The notes: generated by a model not told the origin, from the letters alone. Shown: positions 1-7,076, counted from the stretch's first letter. The stretch: DNA of 56,737 nt from an uncultured Paludibacter sp. (GCA_937897985.1 CALCBD010000017.1:1-56737), one strand, 5' to 3'. Translations and numbers: made by a program.

Positions 1-1
1 T

Positions 2-208
2 GTCTCAAACTTATTAGTTAAAACAGTCCAAAGAATAGGGGGTCAAACCAATATTAATCTTTGGAATGTATATAACCTCTTCACAGGTGCAAATAAAAAT
101 AGTTATATTGATAACTTTTTAGACAGGTCTGTCAATGCTACCGAATTAATTCAAGGGATAAACAATGCATTATACGGAGATACCAAATACAAATGGTTTA
201 TTGAATAA
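2..208 (+). CDS. C-terminal end of a DUF3871-like protein (partial)
   Basis: An open frame runs in from before the window and stops with TAA at 206-208, leaving 68 visible residues. The residues NLFTGANKNSYIDNFLDR and the ending KYKWFIE resemble, from memory, the conserved C-terminus of DUF3871 proteins found on Bacteroidetes conjugative and integrative elements. Its function is unknown. It is followed by a hairpin and sits next to tRNA-Ser, so it may be the last gene of an element that ends near that tRNA. The family assignment is moderately sure; the reading frame itself is clear. Confidence 0.55.
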   Translation, partial: VSNLLVKTVQRIGGQTNINLWNVYNLFTGANKNSYIDNFLDRSVNATELIQGINNALYGDTKYKWFIE

Positions 209-299
209 TTGCACTTAACTTTTCTAACTTAAAAAAACTCATAAGAAACAAAAATCTTCAGTGGTATTTACCATGCCATTGATGTTTTTGAGTTGAGGT

Positions 300-330
300 G
301 GAGGCTGTTATTTTGACAGCCTCCTTAAAA
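300..330 (+). terminator. Hairpin after the DUF3871-like gene
   Basis: GGAGGCTGT (300-308) pairs perfectly with ACAGCCTCC (316-324) across a 7-nt loop and is followed by an A/T-rich stretch (ttaaaatttt). It lies about 90 nt after the stop of the upstream gene and is probably its terminator. The U tract is weak. Confidence 0.5.
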
Positions 331-360
331 TTTTACAAATTTGCTGAAATCAAAAATATA

Positions 361-390
361 AAAAAGGGAACTATATTTAGTTCCCTTTTT
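361..390. terminator. Bidirectional intrinsic terminator
   Basis: A 13-bp perfect stem (361-373 with 378-390) closes a 4-nt TATT loop. The stem carries A5 on one side and T5 on the other, so it works on either strand. On the minus strand it would end tRNA-Ser transcription about 40 nt past the tRNA; on the plus strand it backs up the preceding hairpin. Confidence 0.8.
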
Positions 391-432
391 AGTACCTGCT
401 ATTTTTAAATAGCTTATAATCAGTGTATTTTG

Positions 433-517
433 CGGAGAGAGAGGGATTCAAACCCCCGGTACCTTTCAGTACGGCGGTTTTCAAGACCGCTGCAATCGAT
501 CACTCTGCCATCTCTCC
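433..517 (-). tRNA. tRNA-Ser (anticodon TGA)
   Basis: On the minus strand the sequence folds as an 85-nt tRNA with a long variable arm, as expected for serine. The acceptor stem is GGAGAGA with TCTCTCC, the anticodon loop is CTTGAAA (anticodon TGA), and the T arm contains GTTTGAATC. CCA is not encoded. The tRNA 3' end faces the DUF3871-like gene, which is the geometry of an integrase target site. Confidence 0.95.
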
Positions 518-544
518 TGTGATCGTCTTTTTTCAAAGGCGGTG

Positions 545-552
545 CAAAGATA
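545..552 (-). promoter_or_regulatory. Promoter -7 box of tRNA-Ser
   Basis: The minus strand reads TATCTTTG, matching the Bacteroidetes -7 consensus TAnnTTTG, 27 nt upstream of the tRNA 5' end. Confidence 0.7.
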
Positions 553-647
553 CGGCTTTTTCTGAAACTACCAAACGTTTTTTTTATCAGCAATTAATAT
601 TTAGTAATTAATATTTGAACATGGTTTGATTTTCAGAGATTTATTGC

Positions 648-1595
648 TTAAACTGTTTTAAGATATTCGACCACATTTTTTTCGATACGGGAAGTGATGT
701 CACTTACATCGGCTCTTTCGAATGTTTCACCACTGATATTTTCATATAGTTCAATGTAGCGTTCGCTTATACCGGCAACGATTTCTTCCCTCATTTCAGG
801 GACTTTCTGACCTTCTTTACCCTGAAAACCATTCTCCATTAACCATTCGCGTACGAACTCTTTTGAGAGCTGTTTCTGGGCTTCTCCTTTCTCAAATCTT
901 TCTTCGTATCCTTCAGCATAAAAATAACGTGATGAGTCGGGAGTGTGAATTTCGTCGATAAGGTAAATTTTACCATCACGGCGACCAAATTCATATTTGG
1001 TGTCCACCAGAATCAATCCGCGTTTTGCAGCTATTTCGGTTCCGCGAAGGAACAATTCCAGGGTATACTTTTCAAGCATGGCATATTCGCTGGCCGAAAC
1101 AAGGCCTTGTTTCAGTATTTCTTCACGCGAAATATCTTCATCGTGCAGACCATATTCCGCTTTGGTGGTAGGCGTGATAATCGGTTGCGGGAAACGCTGG
1201 TTTTCACGCATTCCGTCGGGAATTTTTACTCCGCAAATTTCGCGTACGCCGCTTTTGTAGGCTCTCCATGCACTTCCGCAAAGATAACCGCGAACAATCA
1301 TTTCCACAGGATAACCTTCGCAACGAAGACCTACAGTGACCATGGGGTCAGGTGTGGCTAATTTCCAGTTAGGAACAATGTCGGCAGTTGCATCCAGAAA
1401 TCTTGCCGCAATCTGATTCAGCATCTGTCCCTTGTAAGGAATTCCTTTGGGCAATACCACATCAAAAGCCGAGATACGGTCGGTGGAAATCATAACGAGT
1501 AAATCGTTTTTCACTGTATATACATCACGTACCTTGCCGTGATATACATTTTTCTGTCCATCGAAATGGAAACCGGTGTTTGTAAGTGCGTTCAT
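648..1595 (-). CDS. purC: Phosphoribosylaminoimidazole-succinocarboxamide synthase
   Basis: This cytoplasmic ATP-dependent enzyme joins CAIR and aspartate to give SAICAR in purine synthesis. The 315-aa length matches the long PurC form I associate with Bacteroidetes and yeast rather than the ~240-aa proteobacterial form. Family motifs include VYHGKVRDVY near the N-terminus, STDRISAFDVVLPKGIPYKG, EMIVRGYLCGSAW, and DTKYEFG in the C-terminal half. The start overlaps the stop of the STAS-like gene by one base (TAATG), so the two are probably translationally coupled and purC lies at the end of the phoH operon. It is intact. Confidence 0.97.
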   Translation of the reverse strand: MNALTNTGFHFDGQKNVYHGKVRDVYTVKNDLLVMISTDRISAFDVVLPKGIPYKGQMLNQIAARFLDATADIVPNWKLATPDPMVTVGLRCEGYPVEMIVRGYLCGSAWRAYKSGVREICGVKIPDGMRENQRFPQPIITPTTKAEYGLHDEDISREEILKQGLVSASEYAMLEKYTLELFLRGTEIAAKRGLILVDTKYEFGRRDGKIYLIDEIHTPDSSRYFYAEGYEERFEKGEAQKQLSKEFVREWLMENGFQGKEGQKVPEMREEIVAGISERYIELYENISGETFERADVSDITSRIEKNVVEYLKTV

Positions 1596-1903
1596 TAATT
1601 ATTTAAGTTGTTACTAGCAAAAGTTTGAAAGTAATCGTTTATATACTTTTGTATACGATCTATTTGAGTTTTAGATATATTTCTAAAACTAATACTTGAT
1701 TTCAATTTCTGGACTCCAAATTCATCAATTATTGCTCCAAAAGAAGTGTTAAGAAACATTGTTGGCACAGACATAACTTCACTCATATCAAAAACCACTT
1801 TGTCATTCTTGATAATACAATCTTTAATGTCATTAAAGATATAATCACCAGCTTCTGGATATGATCTTACAGCCAGAATATCCTTTAAAATTATAGTTTT
1901 CAT
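1595..1903 (-). CDS. STAS-like (DUF4325-type) protein
   Basis: This 102-aa protein has the look of the STAS-like DUF4325 family. A beta strand VVFDM (37-41) is followed by SVPTMFLNTSFGAIIDEFG (45-63), matching the family pattern of a hydrophobic strand, a Ser/Thr-rich turn and a helix with a conserved Phe-Gly. STAS proteins usually act as binding partners of GHKL ATPases (anti-sigma or partner-switch modules). Here the ATPase gene ends 11 nt upstream, so the two should be a pair. The stop overlaps the purC start (TAATG). Base composition is clearly more AT-rich than purC and phoH on either side. The target of the pair is unknown. Confidence 0.75.
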   Translation of the reverse strand: MKTIILKDILAVRSYPEAGDYIFNDIKDCIIKNDKVVFDMSEVMSVPTMFLNTSFGAIIDEFGVQKLKSSISFRNISKTQIDRIQKYINDYFQTFASNNLNN

Positions 1904-1914
1904 ATCTTTTGTTA

Positions 1915-2832
1915 TTAAAATGAGAATTCTTCTATTATTTCTTCTTTTTCAAAATTGTCTATTGATATTTCAAAGTATACTAATGTGCCTTTAAAATTAA
2001 AGTCTAATTCAAATGATTTTGCATTTTCTTTATTGTCGAGAATTCTAAGTAAAGCACAATTGCTTACTATTCTAAGTTGATCATTTAATTTGATAATATT
2101 TGATGCAACGTTGTCTAAACCGAATCCTTTATTGTATTTCTGAGTTTGTGACGAAATGCCAATTTTAATACAATTTTCTAATGCTAACTTATCTGTTGTG
2201 AAATCTGGATACTTATGTCTTAGAGTTGTGGCAATACCTAATCCAAAGTCACAAATTGCGACATAAAACTTTTTCTCATCATCTGAGTACCTTATATATG
2301 AGTAAGCATTTCCATTCGCTCTTGCATGATCAAAAATATTAAAATATAGTTCATTTAGAGCTACTTTTAAAGGAGATAAGTCATAACCATTAAAATAGTT
2401 TCTTTTAAAGTAGTTTGTTACGTTAATACTATATGATTCCTTTTGATTTTCAACAATTCTCCACACATTTAAGTCAGAAATTGTAGGAGACTCGATATGA
2501 TCAATTTTTTCTATCCAATATATTGATAAACTTACATCTTCAAATAAGAACTTATTTAAATCCTTGTTTTTTATGCTAAGTTTTACCAAGTAACCTTTGG
2601 ATTTAATTTCATCAATAAAACATGTGAGTAAAACAATATGTATTGGATAAAAGTTTCTTTCGGAAAGATTTTCTTCGAATACTATTTCAATAACTTCATT
2701 TGGGTTTGTGGCGTTTGTTAATTTATCTCTACATTCAGAAACATATTTTATCCAACTTTCTCTATCTGGAGTTGAAAATACAAATTTAAATTTAATATTG
2801 TATGAGAAAAATTTATTAAGAAAATTTGTCAT
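1915..2832 (-). CDS. GHKL/HATPase-domain ATP-binding protein paired with a STAS-like protein
   Basis: This 305-aa soluble protein has no sensor, membrane segment or phospho-acceptor histidine domain. The C-terminal half is a GHKL ATPase: N box NELYFNIFDHA (160-170), G1 box DFGLGI (195-200) and G2 box GFGLDN (236-241). The N-terminal half is unlike kinases; residues 61-105 (FYPIHIVLLTCFIDEI onward) look like a degenerate STAS-type fold, an inference from pattern only. It lies 9 nt after phoH and 11 nt before the STAS-like gene. Codon use is strongly AT-rich (many AAT, TTT, ATA), unlike its neighbours, suggesting transfer into the phoH-purC operon. It may be a kinase or sequestering partner of the STAS-like protein. 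Confidence 0.8.
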   Translation of the reverse strand: MTNFLNKFFSYNIKFKFVFSTPDRESWIKYVSECRDKLTNATNPNEVIEIVFEENLSERNFYPIHIVLLTCFIDEIKSKGYLVKLSIKNKDLNKFLFEDVSLSIYWIEKIDHIESPTISDLNVWRIVENQKESYSINVTNYFKRNYFNGYDLSPLKVALNELYFNIFDHARANGNAYSYIRYSDDEKKFYVAICDFGLGIATTLRHKYPDFTTDKLALENCIKIGISSQTQKYNKGFGLDNVASNIIKLNDQLRIVSNCALLRILDNKENAKSFELDFNFKGTLVYFEISIDNFEKEEIIEEFSF

Positions 2833-2841
2833 GAATAAGTA

Positions 2842-3807
2842 CTATTTAATTTCTTTTGATTCGTTTCTTCTAATGTTTTCTTTCTCATACGCTTCCACAA
2901 TCCTCTGTACCAATTTGTGGCGTACAATATCTTTTACATCAAATTCTATCTTAGCTATTCCTTTTACGTTTTTTAGTACCTGCAGGGCATCAATTAAACC
3001 TGATTTTTGTTGGTATGGCAAATCAATCTGGGTCATATCGCCTGTTACAATCATTTTGGTGTTCAGTCCCATGCGGGTCAGGAACATTTTGATTTGCATT
3101 GTAGTGGTGTTTTGTGCTTCGTCCAGAATTACCACGGCATCGCTCAGTGTTCGTCCCCGCATAAAAGCCAGCGGAGCAATCTGAATGGTGCCGTTCTCCA
3201 TATATTCCTTCAGTTTCACAGGTGTAATCATGTCCTGCAAAGCATCGTAGAGCGGCTGAAGGTAGGGATCAATCTTTTCTTTCATATCGCCCGGCAGGAA
3301 ACCGAGCTTTTCGCCAGCTTCCACAGCCGGCCGGCTCAGGATAATCTTTTTAATTTCTTTATTTTTCAGTGAGCGAACAGCCAATGCAATAGCGGTGTAG
3401 GTTTTACCCGAACCTGCTGGTCCGATAGCGAATAGCAAATCGTTGGTTTCAAAATCTTTGACTAATTTTTGCTGATTGGCAGTACGTGCCATAATTGATT
3501 TGCCGTTTACTCCGTGTAAAATCAGGTTGTCGAATCGTATTTCGGAAGGAGCGCTGCCTTTTACAATTTCAATAATGTTTTCTTCAGTTAAAGCGTTATT
3601 ATCCAATGAGAAACGTTCTAATTTCCTGAGGTTGTTGATAAGTCGCTCAGTATCTTCATCGCTTCCGGAAATTTTCAAAACATGTCCACGAGCCATTAAG
3701 CGCAGGTTTGGATGCAGGTTTTTCAATAACTGCATGTTGCAATTATTTACACCATAAAAAACAATGGTATCGGTATGTTCAGAGAGTTCAAAGATTTGCT
3801 CTATCAT
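2842..3807 (-). CDS. phoH: PhoH family ATPase
   Basis: This 321-aa cytoplasmic P-loop ATPase has an N-terminal region with a KH-like strand pattern (residues 1-95) and a helicase-like core. The Walker A is GPAGSGKT (129-136) and the Walker B is VVILDEAQN (225-233). SRPAVEAGEKLGFLPGD and the late TGDMTQIDLP are typical of PhoH/YbeZ, which works in RNA metabolism. It is the first gene of the operon with the ATPase/STAS pair and purC. Upstream it is separated from glyA by a strong hairpin. Confidence 0.93.
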   Translation of the reverse strand: MIEQIFELSEHTDTIVFYGVNNCNMQLLKNLHPNLRLMARGHVLKISGSDEDTERLINNLRKLERFSLDNNALTEENIIEIVKGSAPSEIRFDNLILHGVNGKSIMARTANQQKLVKDFETNDLLFAIGPAGSGKTYTAIALAVRSLKNKEIKKIILSRPAVEAGEKLGFLPGDMKEKIDPYLQPLYDALQDMITPVKLKEYMENGTIQIAPLAFMRGRTLSDAVVILDEAQNTTTMQIKMFLTRMGLNTKMIVTGDMTQIDLPYQQKSGLIDALQVLKNVKGIAKIEFDVKDIVRHKLVQRIVEAYEKENIRRNESKEIK

Positions 3808-3822
3808 TGGCAGTTATAGATT

Positions 3823-3855
3823 AGCTTTTCCAAAGTTATAAACTTTGGAAAAGCT
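3823..3855 (-). terminator. Strong hairpin between glyA and phoH
   Basis: A perfect 15-bp stem (3823-3837 with 3841-3855) has a 3-nt loop, 12 nt beyond the glyA stop codon on the minus strand. There is no long U run after it, so it may be a partial terminator or an RNA 3'-end stabiliser rather than a full intrinsic terminator. Confidence 0.6.
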
Positions 3856-3867
3856 GATTTTAGATGA

Positions 3868-5148
3868 TTAGTAAGCAAACAATGGATAAGCCTCCATTGT
3901 TTTGTTCACGCGTTCACGGACTGAAGTAATGACTGCTTCGTTTTCGACATTCGAAAGCACAGTTTCTATCATTTCAGCAATTTCGGACATCAGGTCTTCT
4001 TTCGCTCCGCGGGTAGTGATAGCAGGCGTTCCGAGACGGATACCCGAAGTCTGAAAAGCAGACCGGCTATCGAACGGCACCATGTTTTTATTTACAGTAA
4101 TATCGGCTTCAACCAAAGCTTTTTCGGCTACTTTACCAGTTAATTCAGGAAATTTCGATCGTAGATCCACCAACATGGAGTGGTTGTCGGTACCTCCTGA
4201 AATAATGGTAAATCCACGGGCAATCAATGCATTTGCCAGCGCAGCAGCATTTTTCTGTACCTGAGCCTGATATTCTTTGTATTCAGGTTGCAGACATTCA
4301 CCGAAAGCCACAGCTTTTGCGGCAATCACGTGTTCAAGCGGACCGCCCTGAATTCCCGGGAATACAGCTGAATCCAATAAAGCCGACATCATTTTTACTT
4401 CGCCTTTCGGAGTGGTTTTTCCCCATGGGTTAGGAAAATCTTTGCCCAGCAAAATAATACCACCACGTGGTCCACGAAGCGTTTTATGGGTAGTCGAAGT
4501 CACAATATGTGCCCATTTTACCGGGTTTTCGAGTAATCCTGCAGCTATTAATCCTGCCGGGTGAGCCATATCAATCATCAGTAAAGCTCCGACTTTATCG
4601 GCAATTTCGCGCATACGTTTGTAATCCCATTCACGTGAATAAGCCGAACCACCGCCCACTATCAGTTTTGGTTTTTCGCGCAAGGCTACTTCTTCCATCT
4701 GGTCGTAATCCACGCGTCCGGTTTCCTGACTTACATTGTATTCTGTAGGATGATAAAGAATTCCCGAACTGTTGACCAGCGAACCGTGCGAAAGGTGTCC
4801 GCCATGCGCCAGATTCAATCCGAGGAAAGTATCGCCCGGATTCAGACAGGCCAGGAATACTGCGGCATTGGCCTGAGCTCCTGAGTGTGGTTGTACATTG
4901 GCCCATTCGGCTCCGAAAATTTCTTTCAACCGGTCGATGGCAATTTGTTCGCTCTGATCCACCACTTCGCAACCTCCATAATAACGTTTGCCCGGATAAC
5001 CTTCGGCGTATTTGTTGGTCAATACCGAACCCATAGCTTCCATTACCTGATCGCTTACAAAGTTTTCGGATGCAATCAGTTCAATACCTTTCATCTGACG
5101 CTGTTTTTCACGCGCAATAATGTCAAAAATAATCTGGTCTCTTTTCAT
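3868..5148 (-). CDS. glyA: Serine hydroxymethyltransferase
   Basis: This PLP enzyme interconverts serine and glycine and charges tetrahydrofolate with one-carbon units. It is 426 aa, full length. Signatures include ELIASENF (23-30), NKYAEGYPGKRYYGG (45-59), HSGAQAN (88-94), and the PLP lysine in STTHKTLRGPRGG (Lys222). The C-terminal part also matches the family (GGTDNHSMLVDL, GIRLGTPA). The 5' leader holds a C/G-run motif (5161-5186) of a type that recurs in the window. It is intact. Confidence 0.97.
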   Translation of the reverse strand: MKRDQIIFDIIAREKQRQMKGIELIASENFVSDQVMEAMGSVLTNKYAEGYPGKRYYGGCEVVDQSEQIAIDRLKEIFGAEWANVQPHSGAQANAAVFLACLNPGDTFLGLNLAHGGHLSHGSLVNSSGILYHPTEYNVSQETGRVDYDQMEEVALREKPKLIVGGGSAYSREWDYKRMREIADKVGALLMIDMAHPAGLIAAGLLENPVKWAHIVTSTTHKTLRGPRGGIILLGKDFPNPWGKTTPKGEVKMMSALLDSAVFPGIQGGPLEHVIAAKAVAFGECLQPEYKEYQAQVQKNAAALANALIARGFTIISGGTDNHSMLVDLRSKFPELTGKVAEKALVEADITVNKNMVPFDSRSAFQTSGIRLGTPAITTRGAKEDLMSEIAEMIETVLSNVENEAVITSVRERVNKTMEAYPLFAY

Positions 5149-5160
5149 TTTAAAAAATTT

Positions 5161-5186
5161 TGACCCCTAAATCCCCTAAAGTGGAC
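5161..5186. repeat. C/G-run dispersed repeat, copy 1
   Basis: Two CCCCTaaa-like blocks followed by GTGGAC sit 12 nt upstream of the glyA start. Similar blocks occur at 6939-6970, 7050-7073 and 56511-56540. The pattern resembles the short C-rich extragenic repeats common in Bacteroidetes genomes. Confidence 0.45.
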
Positions 5187-5217
5187 TATAAGAGTGATTT
5201 ATGTTGTTTTTATTTAT

Positions 5218-5580
5218 TCAATTATTTTGTGGTTGTATAAGTTGATAACAACCATTTCCTATAAATTCTACTATATTCAACATCAAAAATATTCCTCCAA
5301 TTGATGTGAAGTTACAAGGATAACTTGCTGCTTTTTGCGGAAAATTCTCATTGTACCATTGTCTTGTAAAACTATTGTTATCAAGTAACCTTTGGTATGC
5401 TCCTCTAAATTCGGCCTTACTTATGGGCTTTCCACTATTTCCTGTGCTGTATTTTAAAAAATGATTTTCATTATTTTCATGAATATATAAAATTGTACAT
5501 TCATGTCCTTGGGGCTTAGGAATATTAGCTCCAACTATAATAGATGGATTTTTCAAAATCATTTCAATAATGTCTTCCAT
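5218..5580 (-). CDS. Hypothetical protein, AT-rich orphan
   Basis: I do not recognise this 120-aa soluble protein. It has no signal peptide or membrane segment. The C-terminal third (SYPCNFTSIGGIFLMLNIVEF, about residues 87-108, then a Gly-Cys-Tyr turn) looks like a compact beta/alpha unit. It lies downstream of a degenerate acetyltransferase tail and the HU-like gene, and upstream of glyA on the same strand. Base composition resembles the ATPase/STAS pair more than glyA. Together with the broken gene next door this suggests an unstable, acquired stretch. Function unknown. Confidence 0.55.
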   Translation of the reverse strand: MEDIIEMILKNPSIIVGANIPKPQGHECTILYIHENNENHFLKYSTGNSGKPISKAEFRGAYQRLLDNNSFTRQWYNENFPQKAASYPCNFTSIGGIFLMLNIVEFIGNGCYQLIQPQNN

Positions 5581-5600
5581 ATTTTAATAATTTATTGATT

Positions 5601-5672
5601 TTATAACTCCAAAAATATCTCCACAAATTTCCTCACATGAAAACCATCCGGCCATGCATGGTTGATATGCTT
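5601..5672 (-). pseudogene. Remnant of a CAT-like acetyltransferase C-terminus
   Basis: On the minus strand, between the HU-like stop and the orphan ORF, a frame reads HINHAWPDGFHVRKFVEI and ends in TAA. This matches the intact CAT-like gene at 6277-6933 (HANHALLDGYHVGKF), including the catalytic His-x-x-x-Asp-Gly. Nucleotide similarity is also visible between 5626-5669 and 6346-6389. The fragment has no N-terminal part; upstream in its frame there is only HU coding sequence read out of frame. It is best read as the leftover 3' end of a second acetyltransferase gene whose 5' part was lost when the HU-like gene arrived, or by deletion. Confidence 0.75.
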
Positions 5673-5677
5673 TATTT

Positions 5678-6058
5678 TTATTTTTCTCTTTCGAACCTGA
5701 CATATTTCAGATTGCTTTTCAAATCATTCTCAGCCCGAAAGCATATTTTATTTGCTTTCACGCGGTGGGGCGTACATGCTTCGGGTGTATCGAAACCATC
5801 GCTCGTTGCCGAAATGCTGAACAAGCCCAAATTATCGAGCCGTACGGAGTAACCTTCCTGTAAATACTTTTCTACCAACCCCGAAAGCCCTATAAGTGCT
5901 GAATGCACATCGCCTTCGGACAGCGAACTGATTTTGGACAAATCTTTTGCCAATTGCCGGGTGGTGATTTCGCCCGACCGTATAGGAACTGCATAGTATT
6001 TGGCCGTTTTTTCGCCAATGCCGCTTCGTTTTGTCCTTACTCTATAACGGAATGCCAT
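5678..6058 (-). CDS. HU-like DNA-binding protein (Bacteroidetes long form)
   Basis: This 126-aa DNABII-type protein belongs to the HU-related group of Bacteroidetes, which carries an extended N-terminus ahead of the HU fold. Supporting residues are AVPIRSGEITTRQLAKDLSK (about 23-42), then GDVHSALIGL, then YSVRLDNLGLFSISATSDG, matching the HU arm entry (usually VxLxGFGxF). A run of basic residues is found near the C-terminus. It probably binds DNA as a dimer. A TATTTTTG promoter box is at 6092-6099 and four 23-bp-spaced palindromes lie directly upstream, implying specific control. Its 3' end abuts a broken acetyltransferase gene. Confidence 0.8.
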   Translation of the reverse strand: MAFRYRVRTKRSGIGEKTAKYYAVPIRSGEITTRQLAKDLSKISSLSEGDVHSALIGLSGLVEKYLQEGYSVRLDNLGLFSISATSDGFDTPEACTPHRVKANKICFRAENDLKSNLKYVRFEREK

Positions 6059-6091
6059 AATGCTAAGTTTGAAATTTATATTTCGACACTA

Positions 6092-6099
6092 CAAAAATA
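6092..6099 (-). promoter_or_regulatory. Promoter -7 box of the HU-like gene
   Basis: The minus strand reads TATTTTTG, a match to TAnnTTTG, 33 nt upstream of the start codon. The operator-like array begins about 30 bp further upstream. Confidence 0.5.
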
Positions 6100-6127
6100 C
6101 AAAAACCTGCTTATAAAATTTACTTTT

Positions 6128-6206
6128 GATGTATATCATGTTGTTTCTCAGATGTACATCTAAATTACTCTTTTATGTATATCTAATCTTTGCTCAGATG
6201 TACATC
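6128..6206. promoter_or_regulatory. Four GATGTAYATC boxes at exact 23-bp spacing
   Basis: Boxes start at 6128 (GATGTATATC), 6151 (GATGTACATC), 6174 (TATGTATATC) and 6197 (GATGTACATC), so every interval is exactly 23 bp. The two perfect palindromes share the longer block CTCAGATGTACATC. The array lies just upstream of the HU-like promoter and about 70 bp past the end of the CAT-like gene. It looks like an operator array for a dimeric regulator, or an iteron set. Confidence 0.75.
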
Positions 6207-6276
6207 AAATAAAAATTCCGAAATTATGTTTTCGTAAATTGATACTTGTGTTTTTCAAAATCGGTATTGTTTGTTT

Positions 6277-6933
6277 TTATAGTTTGTATATATTACAAAA
6301 AACTTTGTCAAGGCCGTTCAACAATTCCTGAAACCTGTCCACAAACTTTCCTACATGATAACCATCCAACAAAGCATGATTGGCATGAATATCTACAGGG
6401 AGCCACATTTTTTCTCCATCGCGTGTGATTTTTCCGAAAGTAATTTTCGGAATACTGCGCGAGGCACTGAATTTCCGGGCATGATTGACCGCATAAAAAT
6501 CGACCCACGGAACTGTTGAATAATGAATTACTTCGGGTCCCGGATCGGGGAATTTCAACCCGAATTCGGCTTTTACTCTTTCGGTTTCAGTTTTTGCCTG
6601 TTGCATAAATGCTTCTATATCTTCGTTGTAAGGGAAATATCCGCATCCATAGGTTTCGTCATCTCTGAAAATCGTTGCACCTGCACCAACACTATCGTAA
6701 CAAACCACTTTGTCTTCCTCAATCCTGTAGCGGAATTCTTCAGTTTCGTTAATTGCTTTGAGCGATAAGTACAGATAGTATAATGAAAACGGGTATCCTT
6801 TCTTTTTGGCAACTTCGCGGGCAGCAGAGCATTCCACACGCACCACAACGCCGAACAGGGGTTCATCGAACGAATTGAATACTTCAAAATGTTCCCTGCG
6901 TTTCCAGTTTTTTATGTCGATATACTGCTTCAT
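6277..6933 (-). CDS. CatA-like acetyltransferase (chloramphenicol acetyltransferase fold)
   Basis: A 218-aa protein with the length and layout of trimeric type A chloramphenicol acetyltransferases. The N-terminal IDIKNWKRREHFEVF resembles the CAT motif following the first strand. The catalytic HALLDGYHVGKF (His186, Asp190, Gly191) is intact, and FDEPLFGVVVRVECS and VPWVDFYAVNHA align with core strands. The acceptor substrate cannot be told from sequence; many chromosomal CAT-like proteins do not confer drug resistance. A second copy is reduced to a tail at 5601-5672. A C/G-run repeat sits in the 5' leader. Confidence 0.85.
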   Translation of the reverse strand: MKQYIDIKNWKRREHFEVFNSFDEPLFGVVVRVECSAAREVAKKKGYPFSLYYLYLSLKAINETEEFRYRIEEDKVVCYDSVGAGATIFRDDETYGCGYFPYNEDIEAFMQQAKTETERVKAEFGLKFPDPGPEVIHYSTVPWVDFYAVNHARKFSASRSIPKITFGKITRDGEKMWLPVDIHANHALLDGYHVGKFVDRFQELLNGLDKVFCNIYKL

Positions 6934-6938
6934 TTTAA

Positions 6939-6970
6939 CTTTCCCCCGACTCCCCTGAATGAGGAGCTAA
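6939..6970. repeat. C/G-run dispersed repeat, copy 2
   Basis: CCCCCGACTCCCCTGAATG followed by AGGAGC lies directly upstream of the CAT-like start. It is the same kind of block as at 5161-5186, again in the 5' leader of a minus-strand gene. Confidence 0.4.
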
Positions 6971-7049
6971 AAATACTAACTATTAATATATTATTTTCTT
7001 TTTCTGATATCCTGATGCTTTTTCCAATCATCATTAGTAATAATTCTTA

Positions 7050-7073
7050 TTCTCCCTTCAGAGGGTAGGGGAC
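7050..7073. repeat. C/G-run dispersed repeat, copy 3 (opposite orientation)
   Basis: TCTCCCTTCAGAGGGTAGGG followed by GAC lies just beyond the flavin reductase stop. It reads like the inverse of copies 1 and 2. Together with copy 2 it brackets the 143-bp spacer between the flavin reductase and CAT-like genes. Confidence 0.4.
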
Positions 7074-7076
7074 GTT

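Noticed and set aside
945..1361. Plus-strand open frames over purC
   Set aside because: They lie opposite a clearly recognisable purC with full motifs; they are shadows.
5149..5217. Glycine or THF riboswitch ahead of glyA
   Set aside because: The 69-bp spacer is too short and shows only the C/G-run repeat.
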